From Desulfobulbaceae bacterium (GTDB lineage: Bacteria > Desulfobacterota > Desulfobulbia > Desulfobulbales > Desulfobulbaceae), in contig JALVAI010000456.1 of assembly GCA_027011235.1 (NCBI GenBank), positions 1-5,606 of the forward strand: DNA of 5,606 nucleotides, read 5' to 3'. Shown piece by piece: positions 1 to 5,606 of the stretch; the stretch's first letter is position 1, and every line of letters begins with the position of its first letter. The notes below the pieces were generated by a model. That model had not been told where the DNA came from, made no database searches, and worked only from the letters and a program-made list of their open reading frames with translations. Position numbers and translations under genes: made by a program.

Positions 1-19
1 GCTCAGGCTGGCTGTCACC
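1..19. repeat. Left arm of perfect 19-bp inverted repeat (fold-back at window end)
   Basis: Bases 1-19 are the exact reverse complement of bases 100-118, with 80 bases between the arms. The match breaks inward at base 20 against 99. Read in the kinase frame, the inner arm encodes LRLAVTG, which fits YegS (ALKLAIAG in E. coli). The outer arm encodes VTASLS, where YegS-type proteins read more like ITTETPE. The inner copy therefore looks genuine, and the outer copy looks like a template-switch or assembly fold-back. A real hairpin cannot be excluded. Confidence 0.85.
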
Positions 20-438
20 TGGGAGCCGAAGCCTCCGGTTGCGATATTGATAAAATACCGTTCATTTGCCTGGACAATATCAACCCCCCGACTTGAACCG
101 GTGACAGCCAGCCTGAGCGCATCGAGTGGTTGAGCGGGAATCAGGCAGGCTGCGGCAAAATCGTTTGCCGTGCCCAGGGGCAGGATGGCAAGTTCCGGCC
201 GTTCTGCCCTCTCCAGTTTTGCCAGTCCATTGACCACCTCGTTGACCGTGCCGTCACCTCCGGCGGCAACGATCCGGGCCACCCCGTCCCGGGCCGCCTC
301 GCGGACCATCCTTTCCAAATCTCCATGTTCCCAGGTGACCCGAACCTCAACCGGCCCATACTCCCGGCGCAGGGTTGCAACCGCAGACCGCACCTCCGGC
401 AACGCGGCCTTTTTCCCATTGAGCAGGATTCTTATCAT
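1..438 (-). CDS. yegS: YegS-like lipid kinase, 3' end cut by window edge
   Basis: This is the first 146 codons of a lipid kinase of the diacylglycerol kinase catalytic-domain family; the frame is open at base 1. Family members phosphorylate lipid hydroxyls, and E. coli YegS acts on phosphatidylglycerol in vitro. The nucleotide-binding GGDGT motif is at residues 60-64, followed by VNEVVNGL, and the second family motif PLGTANDFA is at 87-95. INIATGGFG at 130-138 matches YegS INMATGGFG, as remembered from the E. coli protein. About 150 residues, including the C-terminal catalytic and metal-binding part, are missing. The ATG overlaps the oxidoreductase stop as ATGA and has no Shine-Dalgarno, so translation probably depends on coupling. 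The last residues (after QVT) stop resembling YegS and coincide with an inverted repeat, so they may not be genuine. The family call is firm; the substrate is not shown. Confidence 0.9.
   Translation of the reverse strand, partial: MIRILLNGKKAALPEVRSAVATLRREYGPVEVRVTWEHGDLERMVREAARDGVARIVAAGGDGTVNEVVNGLAKLERAERPELAILPLGTANDFAAACLIPAQPLDALRLAVTGSSRGVDIVQANERYFINIATGGFGSQVTASLS
100..118. repeat. Right arm of the 19-bp inverted repeat, inside the kinase gene
   Basis: This arm pairs over 19 of 19 bases with bases 1-19. It lies in a part of the kinase frame that fits the family (LRLAVTG around residues 108-114), so it is taken as the original copy. Confidence 0.85.
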
Positions 439-1400
439 GGTATGGTTTCAACATTTTTCCAGGCGCCATCCCTGGCGGAACCAAGGCATGCATCACAAAC
501 CGCAACCGCCCGCAGCCCATCGAGACCGGTTATCGGATTGGGCCTGAGGCCGGCCAGGTAATCACGCCAATCAGCAAGGAGCGGCACAATGGTCCCTATG
601 GCCGGCCCAGGTTCCAGGTATGTACGGGAGGTATGATGGATCATTTCACAGGTTGTGTAAATCTGGTCTCCGGTCAGTTGCCCATGTTCGCAGACAAAAT
701 CAAAGCGACCGGATCGGGCCTGCCCGATCTTGGAACAGTCCACCACGCCCTGGACGTCTTTTTCCATTTCTATCAGGGCCAGCAGGCTGTCCTCCAGTAC
801 CCGGTTATGACGGCTGGTTGTCACGGCCATGACCCGGACAATTTCAAGGCCGGTGATAAAACGCAAAGCATCAAAGACATGGACAGCCGTGTGGTAACTG
901 ACTCCGGCCCCGGCCAGGGCCGGGTCTTCATGCCAGGAGAGGGTGGAAGGCTCGATGCGCTGGTTGACCGAGACCGTATACAGAGGGCCAAGCTCGGAAA
1001 GATGGCGGCGAAAACACCTGATAACCGGATTATAGCGCAGGGTCTGACCCACGGTGAGCGTAAGCTCCCGGCGCTCGGCAAGCTCAGCAATTGCCCGGGC
1101 ATCGGCAAGGCTTGCGGCAAGGGGTTTTTCCAGAAGCAAGGGTTTGGCCGCCTCGGCGCAGGCACGGGCTATATCAAGATTCAGGGCCGGCGGCACAACA
1201 GAGATAACCGCCTCAACCCGGTCATCATGGACAAGGTTGCGCCAGTCCTCATAAAACCGGCAATTCCACTCTCCGGCCTGCGCACGTCCCGCGGGCCTTC
1301 GCCTGCTTATGGCAGAGAGTTCAAGCCCGGCAACGTCGCTGATGATATGACGCGCATACCGGCTCCCATGTTTACCGGTGCCGATGATCCCGATACGCAT
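435..1400 (-). CDS. Gfo/Idh/MocA family oxidoreductase
   Basis: This is a 321-residue NAD(P)-dependent dehydrogenase-like protein of the Gfo/Idh/MocA family, of normal length. The family mostly oxidises or reduces sugars, inositols and related compounds; the substrate cannot be read here. The Rossmann motif is GIIGTGKHG (G7xG9xxG12), and the cofactor-side lysine is in EKP (91-93). The substrate-side block GAGVSYHTAVHVFDALRFITG covers about 164-184. There the usual catalytic His is H174, but the Asp usually found four residues earlier is His (H170). The start is set at ATG 1400 because its A is the last base of the preceding gene's TAA stop (TAATG), an AGGGGG tract lies 7 bases upstream, and the Rossmann strand begins directly at MRIGIIG. 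An upstream in-frame ATG at 1451 would add 17 unconserved residues. The stop overlaps the kinase start as ATGA. The link to haem genes is unexplained. Confidence 0.88.
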   Translation of the reverse strand: MRIGIIGTGKHGSRYARHIISDVAGLELSAISRRRPAGRAQAGEWNCRFYEDWRNLVHDDRVEAVISVVPPALNLDIARACAEAAKPLLLEKPLAASLADARAIAELAERRELTLTVGQTLRYNPVIRCFRRHLSELGPLYTVSVNQRIEPSTLSWHEDPALAGAGVSYHTAVHVFDALRFITGLEIVRVMAVTTSRHNRVLEDSLLALIEMEKDVQGVVDCSKIGQARSGRFDFVCEHGQLTGDQIYTTCEMIHHTSRTYLEPGPAIGTIVPLLADWRDYLAGLRPNPITGLDGLRAVAVCDACLGSARDGAWKNVETIP

Positions 1401-1939
1401 TACCTGTCCCCCTGCAACGGATTTTCTTCCCTCATTTCCCCTGCCGGGCAAAGCTGCTGCCAGCCCGGGGGAAAATCGCCTGGATCACACCCAAGTTCAC
1501 GGGCGAACCCGGCCAGCTCCCCGGCCGAACAGTTGATGCAGGAGCTGCGTCTGCCCGTGGCCACATCAGCGGCTTCCCGGCTGAGAAATGCAACCAGGTC
1601 TCTGCGAACAATAGCTCGGAAATCGTTCTGTCTGCGCCCGATCCGGCCCAAAAAGGCCTGCAGCCGGTGCCAGTTATAGATCGTCCGCCTGATTCCCCGG
1701 TACAGGGGCAGGTCCCGGTTTTCCGGATCAAGATCACGCAGAACTATCTCTCGGCACCGTTTCAGGGCCGCGTCCTGCAGGGAGCGTAATTCAAGATCGG
1801 TGAGGGTCAGTCCTGGCCCTTCCGGATCTTCCTGCAGATAATAGATGGTGGCATTAAGGGCAATCTCGGGGATCTCTCCGGAATGGCGCACAATAAGCAG
1901 CTCATCCTCCAGAATCTGGGCCCGTGTCTGCCCGGTCAT
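1400..1939 (-). CDS. Uncharacterised 179-residue protein with Cys-rich C-terminus
   Basis: I do not recognise this protein and assign no function. It has no signal peptide or membrane segment, so it is probably cytosolic. Residues 1-120 look helical and charged, with a recognisable stretch from REIVLRDLDPENRD (63-76) to YRGIRRTIYNWHRLQAFL (80-97). The C-terminal third has four cysteines: C134 and C137 (CINC), C151 and C164. This CxxC-x13-C-x12-C spacing could bind zinc or an iron-sulfur cluster, which is inference only. The start is well supported: ATG 1939 overlaps the hemA stop as ATGA, with a strong GGAGGAG Shine-Dalgarno at 1947-1953 inside the hemA end. The stop TAA overlaps the next ATG by one base. 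Base composition matches the neighbours. I have an impression that similar proteins sit beside hemA in related bacteria, which I could not check. Confidence 0.8.
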   Translation of the reverse strand: MTGQTRAQILEDELLIVRHSGEIPEIALNATIYYLQEDPEGPGLTLTDLELRSLQDAALKRCREIVLRDLDPENRDLPLYRGIRRTIYNWHRLQAFLGRIGRRQNDFRAIVRRDLVAFLSREAADVATGRRSSCINCSAGELAGFARELGCDPGDFPPGWQQLCPAGEMREENPLQGDR

Positions 1940-3222
1940 GGTCCCTCTCCTCCATCCCGGTCAAGGTTGAACAGGGCCCGAACCATTTCCACCCTTTTCT
2001 GCTGATCAACGCAGGGATGGTCTGTCTTCAGATAGCGAATGGGATGATAAAGCATTTTCGAACAGATCGAGGCCGCCATTTTCTCAAGCGATTTTTTTTC
2101 CTTTTCCGACAGGGAGCCAAGCCGTCCCAGGGTGCGGTCAAGTTCGTCCCGGCAAATCTGCTCGGCCATTGCCCGTATGGCAATGATGGTCGGCGTCACC
2201 TCCATGTTCTCCAGCCAGCCGCAGAACTTGAGCGTCTCCTCCTCGACAATACGGGTTGCCTTGACGGCCTCCCGGTCCCGCTCTGACTTGTTCATCTCCA
2301 CGACATTATTCAGATCATCAATGTCATAGAGGTAGACATTGTCAATCTCGTTAATAGCCGGGTCAAGGTCGCGGGGCACGGCAATATCGATAAAAAACAA
2401 GGGTTGATACCGCCGTTTCCGCATGACCGGCGCAACATCCTTTCGGGTCAGGATCAGGTCAGGGGCGCCGGTGGAGCTGACAATGATATCAACATGCTGC
2501 AGCTGTTCAACCAGTTCTTCAAGGCCAATGGCGCGACCATGGTAACAACCGGCAAGTTTTACCGCCCGCTCAAAGGTGCGGTTGGCCACAATCACCTCGG
2601 CCACGCCCTGGCCGACAAAATGCTCGGCCGCCAGTTCCGCCATCTCCCCGGCCCCGACCAGCATGACCCTTTTTCCCTTCAAATCGCCGAAAATCTTTTT
2701 CCCCAGCTCAACGGCGGCATAGGAAATGGAAACAGCGCTGGCCCCGATCCTGGTCTCGGTCCGCACCCTTTTGGCCACGGAAAACGATTTATGCAGCAGC
2801 TTGTTGAGCACCATGCCACTGGTCTTTTTTTCCGCAGCAAAACGGTAGGCCTCCTTGAGCTGGCCGAGAATCTGCGACTCACCGACGATCATTGAATCAA
2901 GGCTTGAGGCAACAAGAAAGAGATGCCGGACCGCCTCCCTGTCCTGGTACTGATAAATGCAGCCGGCAACCTCTTCCCGGCTGACACTGCCGGCAAAGAG
3001 CGTGTCCAGGACCCGGCGGCGGGCCAGGTCCGGTTCCCTGCAGGTAAAGAGGACCTCGACCCGGTTGCAGGTGGAAAGGAGAAAACATTCATCCAGACAG
3101 TCAAGCCGGCGCAAGGCGGCCAGCGGTTGTTCATATCCGCCGGCCAGCGCCAGTTTTTCCCGAACGGCAAGGGGTGTGGTCTTGTGATTGACCCCGAGCA
3201 GGACAATGGTATCACGCGCCAT
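1936..3222 (-). CDS. hemA: Glutamyl-tRNA reductase
   Basis: HemA catalyses NADPH-dependent reduction of glutamyl-tRNA(Glu) to glutamate-1-semialdehyde, the first committed step of the C5 tetrapyrrole pathway, in the cytoplasm. The 428-residue protein is full length. It shows the N-terminal LLGVNHKTTPL block (about 8-18), the active-site cysteine C52 in LLSTCNRVEV, and the MIVGESQILGQLKEAY block (about 111-126). The NADPH-binding motif VGAGEMAELAA follows (about 189-199), then VANRTFERA and IDIAVPRDLDP. The C-terminal dimerisation region has SICSKMLYHPIRYLK. Two ATGs are possible. ATG 3222 (MARDTIV) lies 9 bases after AGGAG, while ATG 3228 (MVMARD) lies only 3 bases after it, so 3222 is preferred. 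The start overlaps the ccsA end by 11 bases (17 if 3228), and the stop overlaps the next gene as ATGA. Product certain; start moderately so. Confidence 0.97.
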   Translation of the reverse strand: MARDTIVLLGVNHKTTPLAVREKLALAGGYEQPLAALRRLDCLDECFLLSTCNRVEVLFTCREPDLARRRVLDTLFAGSVSREEVAGCIYQYQDREAVRHLFLVASSLDSMIVGESQILGQLKEAYRFAAEKKTSGMVLNKLLHKSFSVAKRVRTETRIGASAVSISYAAVELGKKIFGDLKGKRVMLVGAGEMAELAAEHFVGQGVAEVIVANRTFERAVKLAGCYHGRAIGLEELVEQLQHVDIIVSSTGAPDLILTRKDVAPVMRKRRYQPLFFIDIAVPRDLDPAINEIDNVYLYDIDDLNNVVEMNKSERDREAVKATRIVEEETLKFCGWLENMEVTPTIIAIRAMAEQICRDELDRTLGRLGSLSEKEKKSLEKMAASICSKMLYHPIRYLKTDHPCVDQQKRVEMVRALFNLDRDGGEGP

Positions 3223-4024
3223 GACCATGCACTCCTTTAAACAAAAAGACCAGGGTCAACAGTACGGCCATAAAGGCGACGATGGTGACAACGGCGGCCC
3301 GACGCCCCCGCCAGCCCATGGTAAAGCGCTGGTGCATGAGAGCGGCATAGAGAAACCAGGTGATCATGGCCCAGACGATTTTCGGGTCCCAGTGCCAGTT
3401 TCTTCCCCCCCATATCTGCCGGGCCCAGACATAACCGGTGAACATGCCAAGGGTCATCAGGGTGAAACCGATGCTCAGGCAGTGCTGGTTGAGCTTGTCA
3501 AGGGATTCCAGCGAGGGAAGACGGGAATAAAAAAAACCAAACCGTTTCTGCTTGAGCTCCCTCTCCTGCAGCAGGTACATCAGGCCGCCGATACAGGCCA
3601 GGGCAAGAAAGGCATCGGCAATGATGGCAAGGGAGGCATGAACGGGAAAAAGCCAGGAATGCTGGGTCTGGCTCAGGGGCAGGATCGCATGGGGCGCCAG
3701 GGCGGAAACCAGCATCAGCAGGACTACCAGTATGGACGAAAAGGTGCCGAAATTTTTCACCGTATAGCGCCAGCGAAAGGAGAGATAGCACCAGGCAATG
3801 GACCAGGCAAAAAAGGAAATTACCTCATGGACACTGGTAATCGGCGTGTGGCCCGCCTCAACCAGCCGGGCAATGATATTGGCCGTGTGCAGCAAGGCTG
3901 CTCCAAAAAACAGCTTTCTTGCCAGAGTGCGCACATATTTCTTCTGGGTAAAGAAAAAAACCAGATAGACCGTCATGGCCAGGATATAGGCCACAAAACT
4001 CACTTGAAAAAGCAGGTAGCTCAT
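3212..4024 (-). CDS. ccsA: CcsA/HemX-type cytochrome c assembly membrane protein
   Basis: This 270-residue integral membrane protein belongs to the CcsA/ResC/HemX group of the haem-handling superfamily. About eight helices are visible at roughly 3-24, 36-56, 68-84, 95-112, 129-152, 184-201, 216-231 and 242-262. The signature is the tryptophan-rich WWD-type segment at about 205-218 (WGGRNWHWDPKIVW), which presents haem in system II cytochrome c maturation. It is followed by MITWFLYAALMH. Candidate haem-ligand histidines are H46, H129 (PVHASL) and H230. The length suits CcsA or HemX rather than the longer CcmF. HemX proteins encoded beside hemA lower HemA levels in Bacillus, so this protein could serve cytochrome c assembly, HemA control or both. 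The start ATG 4024 has only a weak GGAA upstream; an in-frame stop about 17 codons before it, with no other start between, fixes it. It overlaps hemA and lies 128 bases after sirC. Confidence 0.9.
   Translation of the reverse strand: MSYLLFQVSFVAYILAMTVYLVFFFTQKKYVRTLARKLFFGAALLHTANIIARLVEAGHTPITSVHEVISFFAWSIAWCYLSFRWRYTVKNFGTFSSILVVLLMLVSALAPHAILPLSQTQHSWLFPVHASLAIIADAFLALACIGGLMYLLQERELKQKRFGFFYSRLPSLESLDKLNQHCLSIGFTLMTLGMFTGYVWARQIWGGRNWHWDPKIVWAMITWFLYAALMHQRFTMGWRGRRAAVVTIVAFMAVLLTLVFLFKGVHGHGA
3232..3236 (-). promoter_or_regulatory. Shine-Dalgarno AGGAG deciding the hemA start
   Basis: AGGAG on the minus strand lies within the last codons of ccsA. It is 9 bases before ATG 3222 and only 3 before ATG 3228, which favours 3222. 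Its position inside ccsA supports coupling of the two genes. Confidence 0.6.
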
Positions 4025-4152
4025 GCGATTTTCCGGGCAGAAATTGTGAAAAAATGTGGGGCGGGAACCTGTTCATCCACTGTCTGCTCCCTGTTTCGCC
4101 TGCTTGCGGCTGCCGCTGTCCTTTATTTACTGGATACCTCTTTCCACCTCGT
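4025..4152 (-). other. Gap between sirC and ccsA
   Basis: This is the only non-overlapping junction inside the gene cluster. On the minus strand it holds a small GC-rich palindrome (4106-4116, GCGGCTGCCGC on the plus strand) and a T-run near the ccsA start. The palindrome's one-base centre rules out a simple hairpin and no T-run directly follows it, so it is not an intrinsic terminator. I see no convincing promoter. Read-through from sirC is likely. Confidence 0.4.
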
Positions 4153-4830
4153 TCATGTTCCAGAGGTATCGGTGGAATCCTGTTCCAGATTGGGAATATC
4201 ATCAACTTGCGGGCCCAAAATCATGCGCAGACGATTTTGCACTTTACCCCATTGGTTACTGCGGATCCAATGCACCATATCCCCTTGGAGAATTTTTTGA
4301 AACAGGGCTTTTCGTTCCTCACTGGTTGCGGCGGCCTTAATGACCAGCGGCCGCAGCTTCCCCATCAGGGAAAGAAGCTGGCCATATTCATCTCCATATT
4401 GGTCCGCAAGCCTCTGGCGCACCATGGCGGCAAGGGCCGGGCTCTTACCCGCGGTTGAAACCGCCAGAGTCAGATCGCCCCGCCGCAGGACCGCGGGGAC
4501 ATGAAAGGTGCAGCGATCAGGCTGGTCGGCCACATTAACGGGCAGGCCCAGGGTTTCGGCATCGGATGCAACCTGCTCTTGCACCGCCGTAGAACCGGTG
4601 GCGGCAAAAACAAGAAAGGCGCCATCCAGATCTCCGGCCCCATATTTTTTCTCAAACCAGTGACATTTTCCCTGCTCGACGAGACGGGCAAGACCAGCCG
4701 TCACCTCGGGGCTTACAATAACAACATCCGCACCTTCCTGCAGCAATCCCCGCACCTTACGCTCGGCCACCATGCCGCCGCCCACCACCAGGCAGCGTTT
4801 TGCGCAAATATCAAAAAAAACAGGGTACAT
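4153..4830 (-). CDS. sirC: Precorrin-2 dehydrogenase / sirohydrochlorin ferrochelatase
   Basis: This 225-residue protein matches the N-terminal half of CysG and yeast Met8p. It oxidises precorrin-2 to sirohydrochlorin with NAD+, and in bifunctional members inserts iron to give sirohaem. The NAD-binding Rossmann motif is VVGGGMVAERK (about 15-25). The active-site aspartate, by analogy with CysG, is D102 in NVADQPDRCTF, and the family block LTLAVSTAGKSPALAAMVRQRL is at about 120-141. The helical C-terminal dimerisation region follows. The CysG methyltransferase domain is absent, so uroporphyrinogen methylation must be encoded elsewhere. Whether it chelates iron cannot be read; SirC-type proteins only dehydrogenate. 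The start is ATG 4830 because GGTGA (4836-4840) lies 5 bases upstream; GTG 4839 would add three residues but lacks a good ribosome site. It is the first gene of the cluster, feeding sirohaem synthesis as hemA feeds the pathway entry. Confidence 0.93.
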   Translation of the reverse strand: MYPVFFDICAKRCLVVGGGMVAERKVRGLLQEGADVVIVSPEVTAGLARLVEQGKCHWFEKKYGAGDLDGAFLVFAATGSTAVQEQVASDAETLGLPVNVADQPDRCTFHVPAVLRRGDLTLAVSTAGKSPALAAMVRQRLADQYGDEYGQLLSLMGKLRPLVIKAAATSEERKALFQKILQGDMVHWIRSNQWGKVQNRLRMILGPQVDDIPNLEQDSTDTSGT

Positions 4831-4835
4831 CGTAT

Positions 4836-4840
4836 TCACC
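4836..4840 (-). promoter_or_regulatory. Shine-Dalgarno GGTGA deciding the sirC start
   Basis: GGTGA on the minus strand is complementary to the 16S rRNA tail and sits 5 bases before ATG 4830. It overlaps the alternative GTG at 4839, so ATG 4830 is preferred. Confidence 0.5.
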
Positions 4841-4895
4841 CAAGCCAGAAAGCACAGCAGGCCAATTGATAATGAAAGAATTACTCTGTCTCATA

Positions 4896-4924
4896 ATTCT
4901 ATTTATCGATTAAGCAGATATGAA
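4896..4924 (-). promoter_or_regulatory. Possible sigma70-type promoter for sirC
   Basis: On the minus strand TTCATA (4919-4924, four of six consensus bases) is followed after 17 bases by TAGAAT (4896-4901, five of six). Transcription would start near 4889, leaving a leader of about 60 bases before ATG 4830. The region is AT-rich, so chance matches are likely, and read-through from the gene at 5084 is also possible. Confidence 0.35.
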
Positions 4925-4972
4925 TTTTCATGGAACAACTGGAAATTATCCTATTACACCATTTCGTTGCGA

Positions 4973-4985
4973 GTGAAACTTTCAC
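4973..4985. promoter_or_regulatory. 13-bp palindrome GTGAAACTTTCAC, possible operator
   Basis: These are perfect 6-base arms around one central base. On the minus strand the left side reads TTTTGTGA, resembling a Crp/Fnr/HcpR half-site. However, the gap between GTGA and TCAC is 5 rather than 6 bases and the right flank does not fit. The site lies about 90 bases upstream of the possible sirC transcription start. It is structure seen in the sequence; function is speculative. Confidence 0.25.
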
Positions 4986-5083
4986 AAAATCCGGCCATGC
5001 TTGGGGGCGATGAATGCGATTGTTAGTATTTTCTGTATATGGTTATGTAGATTATAGGATTCCTTTATAATGCTCTACTTGCT

Positions 5084-5605
5084 TTATTGAGTTTGATTTG
5101 AGCATCTTTTTAATTCTAAACCACAATTCAAACATTTATTACTAAATGGGTTACGATATCCAATTCCAAAAATTAGATTTAATTTATCATTGCCTATATC
5201 TCCAACTGCGCCGGGTTCAGACCTATAAAAGAAGTAGTAGTTACATCTTGGGCATCTTGTAAAAGATATAAACTTACCAATAATTACCATAAATACCATA
5301 TAGACAAACGCAATAATAGGCATATTTAGTACCATTAAAAGTGCTCCGAAAGGAAGCCACATAACAATCATTACAAATATTAAGAGTCTTTTTCTTCTAA
5401 TATTGGACAACTCATCTTTTAACACAAACTCATCAATATTACGGTACTCAGAACGTTTCACCCAAGGAGATTGAGTTTCAAGTTTTTTGAATGTGCCAAT
5501 AAAAATAGCAGCAATTCCTGCCCCCAAACAGGAAAGTGGAAAAGAGAATTTAATAGAAACAAAAAAATTGATTTTTCCAAAATCATTGTACTGCCCTATA
5601 GACAT
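5084..5605 (-). CDS. Hypothetical membrane protein with zinc-ribbon-like motif
   Basis: I do not recognise this protein. It has at least 173 residues: a hydrophobic segment at about 14-38, a charged stretch at about 40-73 (including NIRRKR), and one or two further membrane segments at about 74-111. A soluble tail carries C118/C121 (CPRC) and C158/C161 (CLNC), followed by C168. Two CxxC knuckles about 40 residues apart are typical of a zinc ribbon. The proline, glycine and aromatic residues around them (CPRCNYYFF, NPFSNKCLNCGL) fit that reading. The DNA is strongly AT-rich, unlike the six genes beside it, so it may be acquired or belong to another source sequence. The ATG at 5605 is one base from the window edge, so the true start may lie upstream. 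No link to the haem genes is visible, and the function is unknown. Confidence 0.75.
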   Translation of the reverse strand: MSIGQYNDFGKINFFVSIKFSFPLSCLGAGIAAIFIGTFKKLETQSPWVKRSEYRNIDEFVLKDELSNIRRKRLLIFVMIVMWLPFGALLMVLNMPIIAFVYMVFMVIIGKFISFTRCPRCNYYFFYRSEPGAVGDIGNDKLNLIFGIGYRNPFSNKCLNCGLELKRCSNQTQ

Positions 5606-5606
5606 A

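Larger units (their letters stand above)
4831..5083. other. AT-rich intergenic region upstream of sirC
   Basis: These 253 bases separate the hypothetical gene at the right edge from sirC. They hold a possible sirC promoter (4896-4924), a 13-bp palindrome (4973-4985), and two TATAAT hexamers facing opposite ways (5051-5056 minus, 5066-5071 plus) without good -35 partners. No intrinsic terminator follows the gene at 5084, and no RNA gene is recognisable. Base composition falls sharply across this stretch, from the GC-rich cluster to AT-rich DNA. Confidence 0.6.

Noticed and set aside
633..1679. Long open plus-strand frame of 348 codons opposite the oxidoreductase and the 179-residue gene
   Set aside because: It is antisense to genes with clear motifs and coupled starts. 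The translation has no recognisable domain, and such frames are common opposite GC-rich codons.
4127..4156. Nine-codon frame whose ATG overlaps the sirC stop as ATGA
   Set aside because: It is too short to support as a gene, and an ATGA can arise by chance. It might only help ribosomes pass towards ccsA.
3188..4300. Open plus-strand frame of 370 codons opposite ccsA and the end of sirC
   Set aside because: It is antisense to a clear CcsA protein. The product is low-complexity, rich in Gly, Gln and Lys, without any family motif.
5051..5056. Perfect TATAAT on the minus strand upstream of sirC
   Set aside because: No acceptable -35 hexamer lies 16-18 bases upstream, and it would leave a leader of over 200 bases. 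A second TATAAT faces the other way nearby, which suggests chance in AT-rich DNA.
5010..5057. Fifteen-codon hydrophobic plus-strand peptide after a G-rich stretch
   Set aside because: It is very short, has no promoter or terminator to support it, and lies in AT-rich DNA where such frames are frequent.
5569..5585. Inverted repeat TGATTTT-TCC-AAAATCA near the right edge
   Set aside because: It lies inside a coding frame (DFGKINFF) in AT-rich DNA, with no GC-rich stem. It is best explained by chance.

Overview
The window carries six consecutive genes on the minus strand (right to left: sirC, ccsA, hemA, an unrecognised gene, a Gfo/Idh/MocA-type oxidoreductase and a YegS-like lipid kinase), plus a seventh unrelated gene at the right edge, also on the minus strand. 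No RNA gene, insertion sequence, CRISPR array or attachment site was seen. The order sirC-ccsA-hemA, a moderately GC-rich genome and the protein sequences suggest a Gram-negative anaerobe of the Desulfobacterota type (for example a Desulfobulbales-like sulfate reducer). This is inferred from family knowledge; no search was run.

Layout. 1-438: 5' part of a YegS-like lipid kinase, cut by the left edge. 435-1400: oxidoreductase. 1400-1939: uncharacterised 179-residue protein with four cysteines in its C-terminal third. 1936-3222: glutamyl-tRNA reductase HemA. 3212-4024: eight-helix CcsA/HemX-type membrane protein. 4025-4152: short gap. 4153-4830: precorrin-2 dehydrogenase SirC. 4831-5083: AT-rich intergenic DNA with a possible sirC promoter. 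5084-5605: small membrane protein with a zinc-ribbon-like cysteine pattern, in distinctly AT-rich DNA.

How the genes fit together. HemA commits glutamyl-tRNA to tetrapyrrole synthesis. SirC takes precorrin-2 towards sirohydrochlorin and sirohaem, which is the sulfite reductase cofactor and, in many sulfate reducers, a precursor of haem. CcsA-type proteins handle haem for cytochrome c maturation, or, as HemX, modulate HemA. From ccsA to yegS every junction overlaps: 11 or 17 bases at ccsA/hemA, ATGA at hemA/179-residue gene, TAATG at the next junction and ATGA at the last. This strongly suggests one translationally coupled transcript and places three non-tetrapyrrole genes under the same control as hemA.

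Two cautions. The first 19 bases are a perfect inverted copy of bases 100-118, and YegS similarity stops inside the outer copy, so the left end may be a fold-back artefact. The DNA right of about 4860 differs strongly in composition, pointing to acquired DNA or a chimeric join. I see no convincing new multi-gene system. The best leads are the cysteine-bearing 179-residue protein and the oxidoreductase with an altered catalytic position.
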